Assembly: GCA_030428615.1 (NCBI GenBank) | Contig: JAUIDN010000002.1 | Location: 62,001-126,000, forward strand | DNA length: 64,000 nt | Source of the DNA: Alphaproteobacteria bacterium | GTDB taxonomy: Bacteria; Pseudomonadota; Alphaproteobacteria; Sphingomonadales; Emcibacteraceae | Direction: 5' to 3' | Shown here: piece after piece, positions 53,901 to 63,297 of the stretch | Numbering within the stretch: the stretch's first letter is position 1 | Layout: each line of letters opens with the position of its first letter | Position numbers and translations under genes: made by a program | The notes under the pieces: generated by a model | Database searches by the model: none | Told to the model about the DNA's origin: nothing | Seen by the model: only the letters and a program-made list of their open reading frames with translations

Positions 53901-54184
53901 CTTTCAGCAAGACACATAAGGGCGACGCCTTCCTTATTGGAAAGATCAAATTCCTGTAGAAAATAATCCATTGTACCCTGACTGTCGCTTTTGGCGCGTG
54001 ACTTTTGAACGAAGATGCGCGCGCGATCAACAAGACGGTTCCTTTCACCGGTTGTCAGTTCGGTAGCGTGAAGCAGGTTATCGATACATTTTTCCTCATC
54101 CGCATGGAGCATCTGACGCAGGCTGTGCCGGATGTCAGAGAGAGGTAATGTTTCAATTTTTTTCAAATCATTCAAGGTATACAT
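50999..54184 (-). CDS. putA: Bifunctional proline dehydrogenase / L-glutamate-gamma-semialdehyde dehydrogenase
   Basis: This 1061-residue enzyme oxidises proline to glutamate. The proline dehydrogenase barrel (about 100-480) includes FMVRLVKGAYWDSEIK and RLHGMGHLLYD. The aldehyde dehydrogenase half (about 560-1040) has catalytic Cys in FQSAGQRCSALRVLY and Glu in IAETGGQNVMIVD. There is no N-terminal ribbon-helix-helix, so it does not repress its own gene; the Lrp-type regulator at 56181 is the likely controller. sdaA lies upstream in the same direction, 146 nt away. Confidence 0.95.
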   Translation of the reverse strand: MYTLNDLKKIETLPLSDIRHSLRQMLHADEEKCIDNLLHATELTTGERNRLVDRARIFVQKSRAKSDSQGTMDYFLQEFDLSNKEGVALMCLAESLLRVPDGATADKLISEKISAGKWSDHKGHSKSTFVNASTWGLMLTGEFVDLGADVTGNTDNWFRNFIKKAGEPVVRTAIMQAMRIMGGQYVLGRTIDEAIARGIKENAAGTRFSFDMLGEGARTLADADRYFEAYKKAILEIGSQNKEDNPYSANGISVKFSALHPRYEMSHHHIVMDIMTPRILELARLAKENSLGFTIDAEEADRLDISLDIFEMLARSSDLANWDGLGIVVQAYQKRAPYVIDWLKALGRELGRKFMVRLVKGAYWDSEIKHAQEMGLADYPVYTRKPSTDLSYQVCAERLMMARDVFYPQFATHNAYSVALVLELVNKWNIGADEFEFQRLHGMGHLLYDMVKENTESAFNIRVYAPVGAHKDLLPYLVRRLLENGANSSFVNRFMDNDVAVEELMQDTIKLVEEKSPRRHSMIPLPQDILSSSGLEKSPRKNASGFELTDPLEINNLKESLAQKRDWEAGPIVSGKMMTDNAEDVFSPTTGDVVGRVGIATEADMENALIAASGAQKAWNSIGGAARAGILNKAADIFEEKCHYFMGLIAEEAGRTLADGLSEVREAVDFLRYYAGQAEEKFENGVPLPGPTGERNELYLQGRGTFLCISPWNFPLAIFTGQVSAALAAGNAVIAKPAEQTPIVAAEAVKILHQAGVPVDILHLMTGDGATVGAKLVADERICGVAFTGSTDTAKIINRSLANREGAIVPLIAETGGQNVMIVDSTALPEQVVDDAISSAFQSAGQRCSALRVLYLQEDVANTIIPMLKGAMECLTLGNPLDLSTDVGPVIDQEARELLVTHAARMNSEATLIHELETPTEYIKGTFFGPRLYEISSLSELKKEVFGPILHVIRYKSSDLDKILQQIKDTGFGLTLGVHSRIEESAEYIFRNLDVGNTYVNRNIVGAVVGVQPFGGQGLSGTGPKAGGPRYLYRFATEKTLTINTVATGGNTELFAMEEED

Positions 54185-54330
54185 TTAAATCACCCATGTG
54201 TTTTAATTTTAAATTATCTGATTTTAGATTACAGGGATATTCTCATATATATAGCAGAATGTCCTACTTTTTTAGGATTTTTACCGAGATATTATCTATA
54301 AATTTGCCAATTTAATAGAATTATATGCTA

Positions 54331-55704
54331 TTAACATTCAACAACATTAACGGCAAGACCGCCTTGTGATGTTTCCTTATATTTTTCCTGCATATCTTTG
54401 CCGGTTTGGCGCATTGTTTCAATAACCTTATCCAGCGAAACATGATGCAGACCATCGCCACGAAGCGCGAGACGCGAAGCGTCAACGGCCTTTACCGCGC
54501 CCATGGCGTTTCTTTCGATACAGGGAATTTGCACAAGACCACCGATCGGGTCACAGGTGAGTCCCAAATTATGCTCCATGCCGATCTCTGCGGCATTTTC
54601 GACCTGGAGCACGGTGCCGCCTTTTACCGCCGTAAGACCCGCAGCGGCCATTGAGCAGGCGACCCCGACTTCACCCTGACAGCCGACTTCAGCGCCCGAA
54701 ATAGAGGCGTTCTTTTTATAAAGGGACCCGATCGCCGCCGCCGTCAGAAGAAAGTCATAGATGGTTTGTTGGTCATTATTGCGGTTATAAAAACGGTCAT
54801 AATACCTGAGCACTGCCGGTATAATGCCGGCCGCACCATTTGTCGGTGCCGTGACAACACGGCCCCCGGCGGCATTTTCTTCGTTGACGGCGAGCGCCCA
54901 TAAATTAATCCAGTCAAAAATTACCGAAGGATCACCGAGCTGCTTTTCCTGCCCCTCTCTTAAGGACGAAAGAAGATGTGCCGCACGACGGTTAACGTTT
55001 AAGGCGCCGGGCAATTTTCCTGTCGCTGCGCATCCCCGATCAATAGAAAATGCCATTGCCTCATAAATTTCGTCGAGCCCCTGCCTGATTTCATCTTCCG
55101 GTTTCAACGCTTTCTCATTGGCCAACATCAGCTCTGCAATAGACATATTGTTGTCTTTACAAAGCGCGAGCAGTTCTTCCGCTGTGTCAAACGGGTGCGG
55201 CACAGGGGTTTCTTCTGGTGGCGGTGTGTTGCGGCCAAAATCCGCCTCGCTGAGGACGGCACCGCCGCCGACGGAATAATAATTATCAGATGAAATTTTT
55301 TCCCCCGCTTCATTGAAGGCGGTAAAGGTAAGCCCATTGCTGTGATGGGGGAGCAGTTTTTCCATTTGAAACAAAAGATGATCGGCCACCCGAAAGGGTA
55401 TTTCATGAATATTCAACAGCTTTATTTTGCCATCCGACCTAATTTGATCAGAGCGCTTATCAATAATTGAAGGGTCTATTGTTGAAGGTTCGTACCCTTC
55501 AAGGCCCAATAAGATCGCCTTATCAGTAGCGTGGCCATGACCGGTCAGAGCGAGGGAGCCATATACATCAACCTTTACGGCGGTTACCTGATTCAGATTA
55601 CCGATCGCATCCAGAAACATTTTCGCCGCGACCATTGGCCCTACGGTGTGCGAGCTTGAAGGGCCAACGCCAATTTTAAAAAGGTTGAAAACGCTATAAT
55701 ACAT
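54331..55704 (-). CDS. sdaA: L-serine ammonia-lyase (iron-sulfur type)
   Basis: This 457-residue single-chain serine dehydratase has the N-terminal motif [11 protein letters not shown]. The cluster cysteines lie in [19 protein letters not shown] and [19 protein letters not shown]. It deaminates serine to pyruvate. It is read in the same direction as putA and together they form an amino-acid catabolism block next to the Lrp-type regulator. GTGAGGGC precedes the ATG. Confidence 0.93.
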   Translation of the reverse strand: MYYSVFNLFKIGVGPSSSHTVGPMVAAKMFLDAIGNLNQVTAVKVDVYGSLALTGHGHATDKAILLGLEGYEPSTIDPSIIDKRSDQIRSDGKIKLLNIHEIPFRVADHLLFQMEKLLPHHSNGLTFTAFNEAGEKISSDNYYSVGGGAVLSEADFGRNTPPPEETPVPHPFDTAEELLALCKDNNMSIAELMLANEKALKPEDEIRQGLDEIYEAMAFSIDRGCAATGKLPGALNVNRRAAHLLSSLREGQEKQLGDPSVIFDWINLWALAVNEENAAGGRVVTAPTNGAAGIIPAVLRYYDRFYNRNNDQQTIYDFLLTAAAIGSLYKKNASISGAEVGCQGEVGVACSMAAAGLTAVKGGTVLQVENAAEIGMEHNLGLTCDPIGGLVQIPCIERNAMGAVKAVDASRLALRGDGLHHVSLDKVIETMRQTGKDMQEKYKETSQGGLAVNVVEC

Positions 55705-55763
55705 GCCCTCACCCTTAATTATATTATTTTAGGGAGCTTATTCAGAAAGATATGAAGGGCAGC

Positions 55764-55910
55764 TTATGCGCTCTGGGCGTTCTTATCAAGACTTTTGATA
55801 TGTTCCAGGACCCGTTGCCATTTATTGGCTTCGCATATTTCAATCGCTTGACTGCGACCCATACGCCGGATCAGTTTTTTGGCAAGCTCTTCAATCGTTT
55901 GTTCGCTCAT
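55764..55910 (-). CDS. Small conserved-looking protein, 48 residues
   Basis: Between sdaA and the Lrp gene the minus strand encodes a 48-residue polar protein. It begins MSEQTIEELAKKLIRRMGR and continues SQAIEICEANKWQRVLEHI, then a TAA at 55766-55764. The RMGR-x-QAI-x-C-EANKW-x-x-VL pattern is like short helical proteins seen in other alphaproteobacteria (a resemblance from memory). The plus-strand frame across it looks like a shadow. The ribosome site is weak (AGG). No function is known. Confidence 0.65.
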   Translation of the reverse strand: MSEQTIEELAKKLIRRMGRSQAIEICEANKWQRVLEHIKSLDKNAQSA

Positions 55911-56180
55911 GGTAAAACCTGTTCTTTGGTACTAACACTTATTTACTAAGATATATATGTACCGTAATTGTGGCAATTTAATGCCCAAAAAACCACCATC
56001 TACGCCCCTTAACCCCCAAAGTCAACCAAAGAGTTTCAATAAATTTTACATAATTTCAGCGACCGATTTTCAAAGTATATTTAAATCTGTTCATATGCAA
56101 GTTCATAGAATAAAATACTGTAAAAATTTGATTCTATGTTTGATTACACTATCTAATTAAATATATGGAGAGTATTCACC

Positions 56181-56690
56181 ATGGTGAACAGGATAAATCC
56201 GTCGCTAAGCAGATTGCCCGCGCGCAAACTGGATAAAATAGACCGAAAAATACTGAAGCTGCTTCAGGAGGACGGTCGTATTTCAAACGTCCGCCTGGCA
56301 GAAATGATACATCTTAGCCCAACACCCTGCCTTGAGCGGGTCAGACGGCTTGAAAAAGAAGGGTTCATTAAAAATTATGTCGCCGTGCTTGAGCCAAAGA
56401 TGCTTGATGCTGCACTGGTTTCCTTCATTGAAGTTTCGCTTGACCGGACGACAACACGTGCGCTAGATAATTTTCGCAGCGAAGTGATGAAAATGGACGA
56501 AGTGCAGGAATGTCATATGGTTGCGGGCGGTTTCGATTATCTGATTAAAGTGAGAACCCGTGATATGGAACATTACAGACGGTTTCTTGGTGAACAACTT
56601 TCAAGCATCAAGGATATAAGCAGCACTCATACCTATGTGGTGATGGAAGAAATAAAAGCGAGCAGCGCCATTAAAGTAAGCGAGAGTTAA
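56181..56690 (+). CDS. Lrp/AsnC-family transcriptional regulator (possible PutR)
   Basis: This 169-residue regulator has an N-terminal helix-turn-helix (KLDKIDRKILKLLQEDGRI, then NVRLAEMIHLSPTPCLERVRRL). A RAM/effector domain (about 80-160) includes VQECHMVAGGFDYLIKVRTRD. It belongs with Lrp-type proteins that sense amino acids. It points away from the sdaA-putA block, which in alphaproteobacteria often marks the proline-responsive regulator PutR. The target is inferred from location only. GGAGAG precedes the ATG. Confidence 0.87.
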   Translation: MVNRINPSLSRLPARKLDKIDRKILKLLQEDGRISNVRLAEMIHLSPTPCLERVRRLEKEGFIKNYVAVLEPKMLDAALVSFIEVSLDRTTTRALDNFRSEVMKMDEVQECHMVAGGFDYLIKVRTRDMEHYRRFLGEQLSSIKDISSTHTYVVMEEIKASSAIKVSES

Positions 56691-56712
56691 CAAAGATCAT
56701 GCGGAATATGTG

Positions 56713-57030
56713 ATGCCCAGTTTAACGTATATTTCACCCGATGACGAAGAATATGTAGTTGATGCTGAAATCGGCCTTACGTTAATGGAGGTTGCCGTCA
56801 ATCACAATGTGGAGGGCATTGATGCAGATTGTGGAGGGGCATGTGCCTGCGCAACATGCCATATTATCGTACCAGAAGAATATTTGCCTGTCACCGGGCG
56901 AGCCGACGAAGATGAAAGTGCGCTTCTTGATTTTCTTGATAACCGACGTATGGGTAGCCGACTTAGCTGTCAGATTGAAATGACGGAGGAACTTGACGGT
57001 ATGGTTGTCAAAATTCCTCCGGCAGATTAG
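56713..57030 (+). CDS. 2Fe-2S ferredoxin, adrenodoxin type
   Basis: This protein of about 105 residues has the cluster cysteines in DADCGGACACATCH and the fourth in SRLSCQIEM, plus the family segment DEDESALLDFLDNRR. It is an electron carrier for cytochrome P450, Fe-S assembly or similar reactions. It stands 20 nt behind the Lrp gene and ends exactly against the convergent RND gene (no gap). A GTG at 56710 precedes the ATG used here. Confidence 0.9.
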   Translation: MPSLTYISPDDEEYVVDAEIGLTLMEVAVNHNVEGIDADCGGACACATCHIIVPEEYLPVTGRADEDESALLDFLDNRRMGSRLSCQIEMTEELDGMVVKIPPAD

Positions 57031-60000
57031 TTATTCCGTTGCCCCCGCTTCGTCAGCAACCTGTTCTTCATCCTGTGATCTCAATGATGCTAACTTTTCC
57101 ACGGCCGTATCTTTAATGTCATAGAGACACGGCACGAGGATGAGGGTAATGAAAGTCGCAAAGAGCACCCCGAATGTCAGGGACACCACCATCGGTATAA
57201 TGAAAATCGCCTGATAACTGGTTTCTAGCATAATCGGGACCAGACCGACAAAGGTCGTGATAGAGGTCAGAATAATCGCTCTAAAACGCATTCTGCCCCC
57301 TTCGGCGATTGCTTCTGTAAACTTCATTCCTTCCTTCTTAAGGTTTTTAATGCAATCAACAAGCACAAGGTTATCATTGATAACCACCCCGGACGCCGCA
57401 AAAAGGCCAAGGAAGGAATAGAGACTAACGGGCATATCAACCAGCAAATGACCGATAAGAGCACCAACAAATCCAAACGGTACCGCCGTAAGAATAATAA
57501 TCGGTTCAATATAAGATCTGAGGCCAATCGCCAACAATGCGTATATCGCGAGTAAAACCAAGGTCAGGTAGAAGCTGATTTCGTCAAAGAAAATCCCCTG
57601 TTCTTCAACCGGTCCGTCGGGGATAACCGAAAATCCTGCATATTCATTTTTCAAGTCAATAAATATGTCATCATCCAGATATTTAAAGGCTTCATAAGGT
57701 GACACAATATTTCTATTCATCCTTGCCTGAACCTTGATGATGTTTTGGCCGTTAATTCTTTCCGGCGAATTCAATGTTGGCACATATTCCATTTCCGCAA
57801 CCATATTAAATGGTATCTCACCGCCTTCAGGCGTTCTGATATACATTTCACGAAGGGCGTTCAGGTTCTGACGTGCTTCAAGTGGATAGCGAACATGGAT
57901 ATCAATTGTTTCACCGTCGCGGGGAATGCGTTGAACAATCCTACCATAAAACCCAAGTCGGACCTGATCGCTTAATGTGCCGAGTGTCAGTCCATAATGT
58001 TCCGCTTCCGGTTTTAGAGTAAGCCTCAATTCCTGCTGTTGGCGGTCACGGTTGTCATATATTTGGGTCAGGCCCTGGATGTCACGCATTTCAAGTTTAA
58101 TTCGCTCTACCGCTTCTTCAAGATCCGCATCATTGCTCGCAGAGACATAGAAGCTCAGATCACCACCGCGCCTACCGGTATTTCTTGAGTTTCGCAGGGT
58201 AACTTCAACGGCTTCCGGAACCTCGCCAACCCTGTCCTGCCAAGCCGTCATTATTTCTTCCGGGTCAAGAATAGCCATTGCTTCCGATGACATTTCAAGT
58301 GACATACGAATATTGTTGCCAAAGACAAAGCTGTCATAGTTGGGGAACAGAATATTTCTCTCCATACCTGTTTTGGCTTCATATTCTTCTTCTATCCCAC
58401 CGGGACCGCCAATGGCTTCAACCATGGCGTCATGCAGCCTTTCACTGGTTCCTTCCGGTGCTGTGTCCGATAGCTCAACACTGTAACGAAGAATATTACT
58501 CGGGATTTCAGGGTTGAATGATGATCTTATAAACCCAAGTACGTAAGCTGTCGAAAACAGAATAAGCACTGAGAAAAATATGCTCGCGGTAAGATATTTC
58601 GCCCGCAGGCATTTTTCAATAAACGGTTTATATTTGTATCTGGCAAAATCAATAAGCCACTGGGCTACTTTCTTCTGTACAACACGAAATTTCTGATACC
58701 ACTCATATTGGGGTTCAAACGGTTTGGCGCTTGATAAGTGGCATGGCAGAATGAGCAGACATTCCACAAGCGAAAAAATCAGTGCGCCAGAGACCACGAC
58801 CGCTATATCCCTTGCCTGTTGCCCGGTTTCAGATTCGAACAATAACAACGGCACAACAGCAAGAATGGTTGTAAACACAGAAAGAATGACTGGTAGTGAC
58901 AGGCTTTGGGCACCGTATATAGCCCCCTTCAATCCTTTGTGCCGAGTTCGCTGGGTCGCATGAATCCCTTCACCGACAACAATCGCGTCATCGACCACGA
59001 TTCCCAGCACCAGCAAGAAGCCGAACAACGAAATCTGATTGATGGAAAAGTCAAACAAATTCATCACCAGGAAGGCGCCACTAAATGCGATCACAATACC
59101 AAATGTAACCCATAATGCGAGGTCCAACCTTAAGAACATAACCAGAAGGAAAAACACCAAGACCAAGCCCGTAAGACTATTGGAAATCAGCATTTCAAGT
59201 CGTTGATAAAATTCAACACTGTCGTCACGCCAGGTTGTTACGGTAATCCCCTGCGGGAATGTGGATTCTGCCGTTTCAAGATATCCTTTTACTGCAGATG
59301 TTAGCGCCAATACATCCTGACCAGGGCTAAGTTGCGTTTCAAGAACAATGGATGGTTTTCCTTTGGAGCGGAAAATAAAGAACCTTTCGCTGACACCATC
59401 TTTAATTTCGGCAATATCACCCAGTTTTATACGCGTCCCGTTTGGTTGTTGCAAAATGGTTATGTCAGCGAATTCTTTTTCATAATAGGCACGCCCTTCC
59501 GCCCTGATCTGTAATGATCCAAACCCGTTTCGAATGGAGCCCACAGATATATCCACGGAACTCGCGCTAATCGCATTGGCAACGGTCGCCATTGAAATCC
59601 CAAGACGGCGGAGATCAAATTCCGAAACTTCGATACTGATTGTGTTAGGCGGCATTCCCCGAACTTCAATCAAATTAACATCCGGAAGGGAGAGCAGATC
59701 CGAGCGAACCCGCCGGGCAACCCCGGCTAGGGTTTTCTGGTCCGTATTGCCGGAGACAATAACATCAATAATATCGTCATTCTGAATATTGTGCGTGACG
59801 CGCGGAGGTTCAATATCACGAGGGAAAGATCGGATACCGTCTATGCGCGCCTGAACCTCATCCATAACGATCTGCAGGTTGGCACTATGATCCAATTGAA
59901 GTGTTACCCGTGAACTTCCCCTGCCGGACCGCGACGACATTTTTTTGATATTAGAAACGCCCCGCAGCGCATCTTCGATTGGAATTGTTATATTTTCTTC

Positions 60001-60180
60001 AACTTCCGCCGGGCCCGCACCAAGATAACTTACGCTGACATTTATTTCATCAGCATTGACCATCGGGAACACTTCAGTTCGAAGCATTGGAAGGCTGACA
60101 GCACCGCCAACAATAATGAGAAGCATCAACAAATTCGCGGCGACATGATTGTCCGCAAACCAAGCTATCAAATTCTTCAT
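57031..60180 (-). CDS. RND efflux transporter, inner membrane pump
   Basis: This 1049-residue, proton-driven pump has an N-terminal helix (HVAANLLMLLIIVGG), two large periplasmic loops and two six-helix bundles. The proton-relay motif GIVVDDAIVVGEG lies in helix four, and GVVINDNLVLVDCI in the matching later helix. It belongs to the AcrB/HAE-like group. It overlaps the adaptor gene by 4 nt and is the last gene of a complete tripartite efflux operon. The substrate cannot be read from the sequence. Confidence 0.92.
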   Translation of the reverse strand: MKNLIAWFADNHVAANLLMLLIIVGGAVSLPMLRTEVFPMVNADEINVSVSYLGAGPAEVEENITIPIEDALRGVSNIKKMSSRSGRGSSRVTLQLDHSANLQIVMDEVQARIDGIRSFPRDIEPPRVTHNIQNDDIIDVIVSGNTDQKTLAGVARRVRSDLLSLPDVNLIEVRGMPPNTISIEVSEFDLRRLGISMATVANAISASSVDISVGSIRNGFGSLQIRAEGRAYYEKEFADITILQQPNGTRIKLGDIAEIKDGVSERFFIFRSKGKPSIVLETQLSPGQDVLALTSAVKGYLETAESTFPQGITVTTWRDDSVEFYQRLEMLISNSLTGLVLVFFLLVMFLRLDLALWVTFGIVIAFSGAFLVMNLFDFSINQISLFGFLLVLGIVVDDAIVVGEGIHATQRTRHKGLKGAIYGAQSLSLPVILSVFTTILAVVPLLLFESETGQQARDIAVVVSGALIFSLVECLLILPCHLSSAKPFEPQYEWYQKFRVVQKKVAQWLIDFARYKYKPFIEKCLRAKYLTASIFFSVLILFSTAYVLGFIRSSFNPEIPSNILRYSVELSDTAPEGTSERLHDAMVEAIGGPGGIEEEYEAKTGMERNILFPNYDSFVFGNNIRMSLEMSSEAMAILDPEEIMTAWQDRVGEVPEAVEVTLRNSRNTGRRGGDLSFYVSASNDADLEEAVERIKLEMRDIQGLTQIYDNRDRQQQELRLTLKPEAEHYGLTLGTLSDQVRLGFYGRIVQRIPRDGETIDIHVRYPLEARQNLNALREMYIRTPEGGEIPFNMVAEMEYVPTLNSPERINGQNIIKVQARMNRNIVSPYEAFKYLDDDIFIDLKNEYAGFSVIPDGPVEEQGIFFDEISFYLTLVLLAIYALLAIGLRSYIEPIIILTAVPFGFVGALIGHLLVDMPVSLYSFLGLFAASGVVINDNLVLVDCIKNLKKEGMKFTEAIAEGGRMRFRAIILTSITTFVGLVPIMLETSYQAIFIIPMVVSLTFGVLFATFITLILVPCLYDIKDTAVEKLASLRSQDEEQVADEAGATE

Positions 60181-61613
60181 TGGGTATCTCCCTGCGGTTG
60201 ACCCTGTTGCTCAGTATTATTTTGACCGCCGTCGCCCTTTGCCGCTTGTCTTTGCGCACGCATCGCTGCTCGCTGTTCGGGTGTCATATTGGCAATTGCC
60301 TGTCGCTGTTCCGGCGTCATATTCGCACGGTTCGGCCTCGCGTCAGTCGGCGCCTCTGCTGCTGCGGCTGTTGTGGCACCGCCGGAAGGGGCGCCACCGC
60401 CCGCTGGTCGACCACCCCCGGGTTGGCCGGCTACAGATCTGCCTACTGGCATGCCGTCAAGGTTAGCGATAGCCGCCTTCATACCCGGAACGTAGGAAAA
60501 TGGCGGGGATGTCGTAATTGTTTCGCCCTCTTCAATCCCGGCCGTGATGGTTACAAAATCATCATCACGGTCCATTACATCCACCTTTTTGGTGATCAGT
60601 TTTTCATCCTCATAAATGAAAATGTTATTATCGTCGCGCATTGCCTTGACGGGTATGTGGAAAACATTTTCAATTCGGGGGCCCTTGATTTCCAGATCAA
60701 CGAATACGCCAGGAAGCAGCGGCGGGGTATCCTTGTCTCTATTAAGGTTCATGGGGTCGTAAATAGTTGCGACAGCGTAATAAACCCTGCTTTTTCTATC
60801 AATTGAGCTTTCAAGTCGCATGATTTTTCCGTCCCATGAAATATCATCATCGCGGGTTAAATCACGTACAACGACATCAAGCATATCTTCCTCCGCCAGT
60901 ATACCAACTCTTTTAATCCGAAGAAGGTCAATTTGTTTCTGGCTGAGCGGCATGCGAATTTCGGCTTCCTCGGTACCGAAAACGGTTGCCAGATCCTGAT
61001 TGGTGCTGACGATCTGTCCCAAATCGACGAGCTTCTGATCCAGCATCAGTGGAAATGGCGCCTTTACTTCGGTTCTTTCAAGACGAATTCTTTGTGCTTC
61101 GTAATTTGCCTGCGCTCCTTTTAGGCCTGCTTCCGCTTCACGAAGCTGTGGAATGCGAAGAACCAGATCAGTTGCTTCGCCTTCACCATATTTTTCCCAG
61201 TCCTGTCTGGCGAGTTCCGCCTGTTCTTTTTCAACGCTCAGTGTTTGTTCCGCTCTGGCCACATTTACTTCGGCCTGTACCAAGGCGAGTTCATAATCAC
61301 TCGGATCAATTCGGAGGATCACTTCATCAGTGTTAAAGAAACCGCCTGTCAGAAATTTGGGTGAGGTATAAACGACCTGACCGGATACCTGTGATTTCAG
61401 GTTAATGTTCAATCTGCTTTCGACGACTGCCTGCGTATGTACGGTTGGAAAAACATCCTGCCTTTTTGCCGTTATGACATCCAGCCTTTCCACACGATCC
61501 TCAAGTTTCTCAACAGGGGCTGTCGGGCGAAAAATAACCATGATGGAGAACGCAACCGCCGTAATAGCGACAATAACCCCAACAATCATCAACTGCGAGT
61601 ATGTTTTTTTCAT
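60177..61613 (-). CDS. RND efflux periplasmic adaptor (HlyD/MFP family)
   Basis: This 478-residue adaptor has an N-terminal membrane anchor (about 8-28), a lipoyl-like half motif (VVESRLNINLKSQVSGQV), a coiled-coil hairpin (about 115-185) and beta-barrel domains. The C-terminal 90 residues are unusual: a Gly/Pro/Ala-rich stretch followed by two NMTPEQR repeats and a Gln-rich tail, probably disordered. It links the pump to the outer membrane channel. Overlaps are 4 nt with the pump and 1 nt with the channel gene. Confidence 0.9.
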   Translation of the reverse strand: MKKTYSQLMIVGVIVAITAVAFSIMVIFRPTAPVEKLEDRVERLDVITAKRQDVFPTVHTQAVVESRLNINLKSQVSGQVVYTSPKFLTGGFFNTDEVILRIDPSDYELALVQAEVNVARAEQTLSVEKEQAELARQDWEKYGEGEATDLVLRIPQLREAEAGLKGAQANYEAQRIRLERTEVKAPFPLMLDQKLVDLGQIVSTNQDLATVFGTEEAEIRMPLSQKQIDLLRIKRVGILAEEDMLDVVVRDLTRDDDISWDGKIMRLESSIDRKSRVYYAVATIYDPMNLNRDKDTPPLLPGVFVDLEIKGPRIENVFHIPVKAMRDDNNIFIYEDEKLITKKVDVMDRDDDFVTITAGIEEGETITTSPPFSYVPGMKAAIANLDGMPVGRSVAGQPGGGRPAGGGAPSGGATTAAAAEAPTDARPNRANMTPEQRQAIANMTPEQRAAMRAQRQAAKGDGGQNNTEQQGQPQGDTQ

Positions 61614-63067
61614 TATAAATTTTCCTGGATGCTTGCAGTCTGATTGGATACAGACATCTGATTTATATAATTTTCAATATTTTCACCGCCGAGTGCCAAA
61701 TGAAGATCTGCCCGATTGAGCAATCGTCTGTGTTTCACACGCAAAAGACTTTGTTGGGCGGAGATACGGTTTCTTTGTACATTCACGAGCGATAGGATAT
61801 CAACAAGGCCCTTACTATATTGATCAAGGGCTTTATCCTCACTGGCGATTGCGCGGTCTACGGCGATTGTCAAATGTCGTTCCTGCTCGGCCAGCGTGAC
61901 TTCGGCCGTTAAGGCATTTTCCGCTTCTTCATAAGCGTTTAGAACCGTTCTGAGGTAATTTGCCAGACTGCTGTCAAGGGCCACTTCATTGATGACCACC
62001 TGCTGTCGCCGGCGGCTACCGTCAAGAACCGGTTGCACCAGATTACCCACGACACTCCAGACCAGATTATCAATATCAACAATATCGCCCAGATTATCGC
62101 CGCTGGCCGTAGTGCTGCCCGATATATTTAACGATGGATAAAGGGCCTTTTTCGCAACATTCAAATCATAATTAGCCCCGATAACGCGGTTTTTAGCCGC
62201 CATGATATCCGGTCTGTTGGCCAGTAAGTTTGTTGGAATACCCATGCTGACCAGGTTATCAAGCTCAGGGAGTTCAATATCCTGCGGTACCCGCCCGGAA
62301 GGGTACGACCCAATCAGTGTTTCAAGCGTTCGCATACGTTCCGTAACCGTTTGACGCTGGTTTGCAAGGTTTGAGCGCGCCGTTGCAACATTGGTTTCAA
62401 TCTGAAGAACATCAAGCACATCAACGAGGCCGCGTGCATAGCGGCTATCAACAAGGTCCTGCGCCTGAAGAAGTTTTTCAAGGTTTTGTTCAAGTAAATC
62501 ATTCTGAAGAACAGATTCGGTCACATCAAACCAACGTTGCGCCGTTCTGGTTGCCAGTGACATGCGGGCAAATTCCAGATCATTTTTAAATGAAAGAACC
62601 GATTGTTCAGCGGCCGCATTATCGCTTGCCAGACGACCCCAAATATCCGCTTCCCATGCGAGACCTCCGCGCAATGAGAAACTCTGATTATCAGCTGTGC
62701 CGCTTTCAAAATCACCGCTTCGCGATGCGCTGACGCGAATATCACCTGTTACACTGCGGGCACCAGAGGTAATTGATTGCTGGGCAAGGGCGGTACGCAA
62801 GCGGTTTGCCGATACCCGTAAATCAGGATTGTTTTCCAGCGCCAGAAGAACAATGGAGGACAAATCCTTTACCTCATCATTATTCAACCATTTTAATTCG
62901 GACCGAACCGTTGTTATGTCTGGGCTTTGCCACTCAGCCGGTATGGCCACCATATCAAGCTGATCATTAACATTAATATGTGGCGCGCAGCCCGCAACCA
63001 GAAACGCACTACATGCTGCAACACACATTAACCTGTTTTTTGATCCTGATTTAACCAAGATGGCCAT
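61613..63067 (-). CDS. Outer membrane efflux lipoprotein (NodT/OprM family)
   Basis: This 484-residue protein has a lipoprotein signal (LVAGCAPHINV) and two tandem outer-membrane-efflux repeats rich in heptad-like helices. DLSSIVLLALENNPDLRVSA opens the first and ANRPDIMAAKNRVIGANYDL the second. It forms the trimeric exit channel of the RND pump and is first in the operon. The 230-nt gap to its right (63068-63297) shows no gene and presumably holds the promoter. Confidence 0.9.
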   Translation of the reverse strand: MAILVKSGSKNRLMCVAACSAFLVAGCAPHINVNDQLDMVAIPAEWQSPDITTVRSELKWLNNDEVKDLSSIVLLALENNPDLRVSANRLRTALAQQSITSGARSVTGDIRVSASRSGDFESGTADNQSFSLRGGLAWEADIWGRLASDNAAAEQSVLSFKNDLEFARMSLATRTAQRWFDVTESVLQNDLLEQNLEKLLQAQDLVDSRYARGLVDVLDVLQIETNVATARSNLANQRQTVTERMRTLETLIGSYPSGRVPQDIELPELDNLVSMGIPTNLLANRPDIMAAKNRVIGANYDLNVAKKALYPSLNISGSTTASGDNLGDIVDIDNLVWSVVGNLVQPVLDGSRRRQQVVINEVALDSSLANYLRTVLNAYEEAENALTAEVTLAEQERHLTIAVDRAIASEDKALDQYSKGLVDILSLVNVQRNRISAQQSLLRVKHRRLLNRADLHLALGGENIENYINQMSVSNQTASIQENL

Positions 63068-63297
63068 TGTTTCTCCAAACTATTCTATAAGACCTTCACC
63101 TTCCTTTTATACGCGCGGGAAAAATAAACCCTGCACTTTTTATCATATGAAGATCAACATGTTATTATATATTAGAATCCTGACTACAGGCAAATTCAGG
63201 CGCCAGTCGCCCGGAAACATCTGCAGAAAAAAACTGACTAAACATTTTCACATAAATGCTTTTTTGCAAACTGTTTTTATCTGTTTTTGATAATTTT

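Noticed and set aside
55752-55949. 65-codon plus-strand frame between sdaA and the Lrp gene
   Set aside because: Its peptide is not protein-like, while the opposite strand gives a coherent 48-residue protein in the same place.
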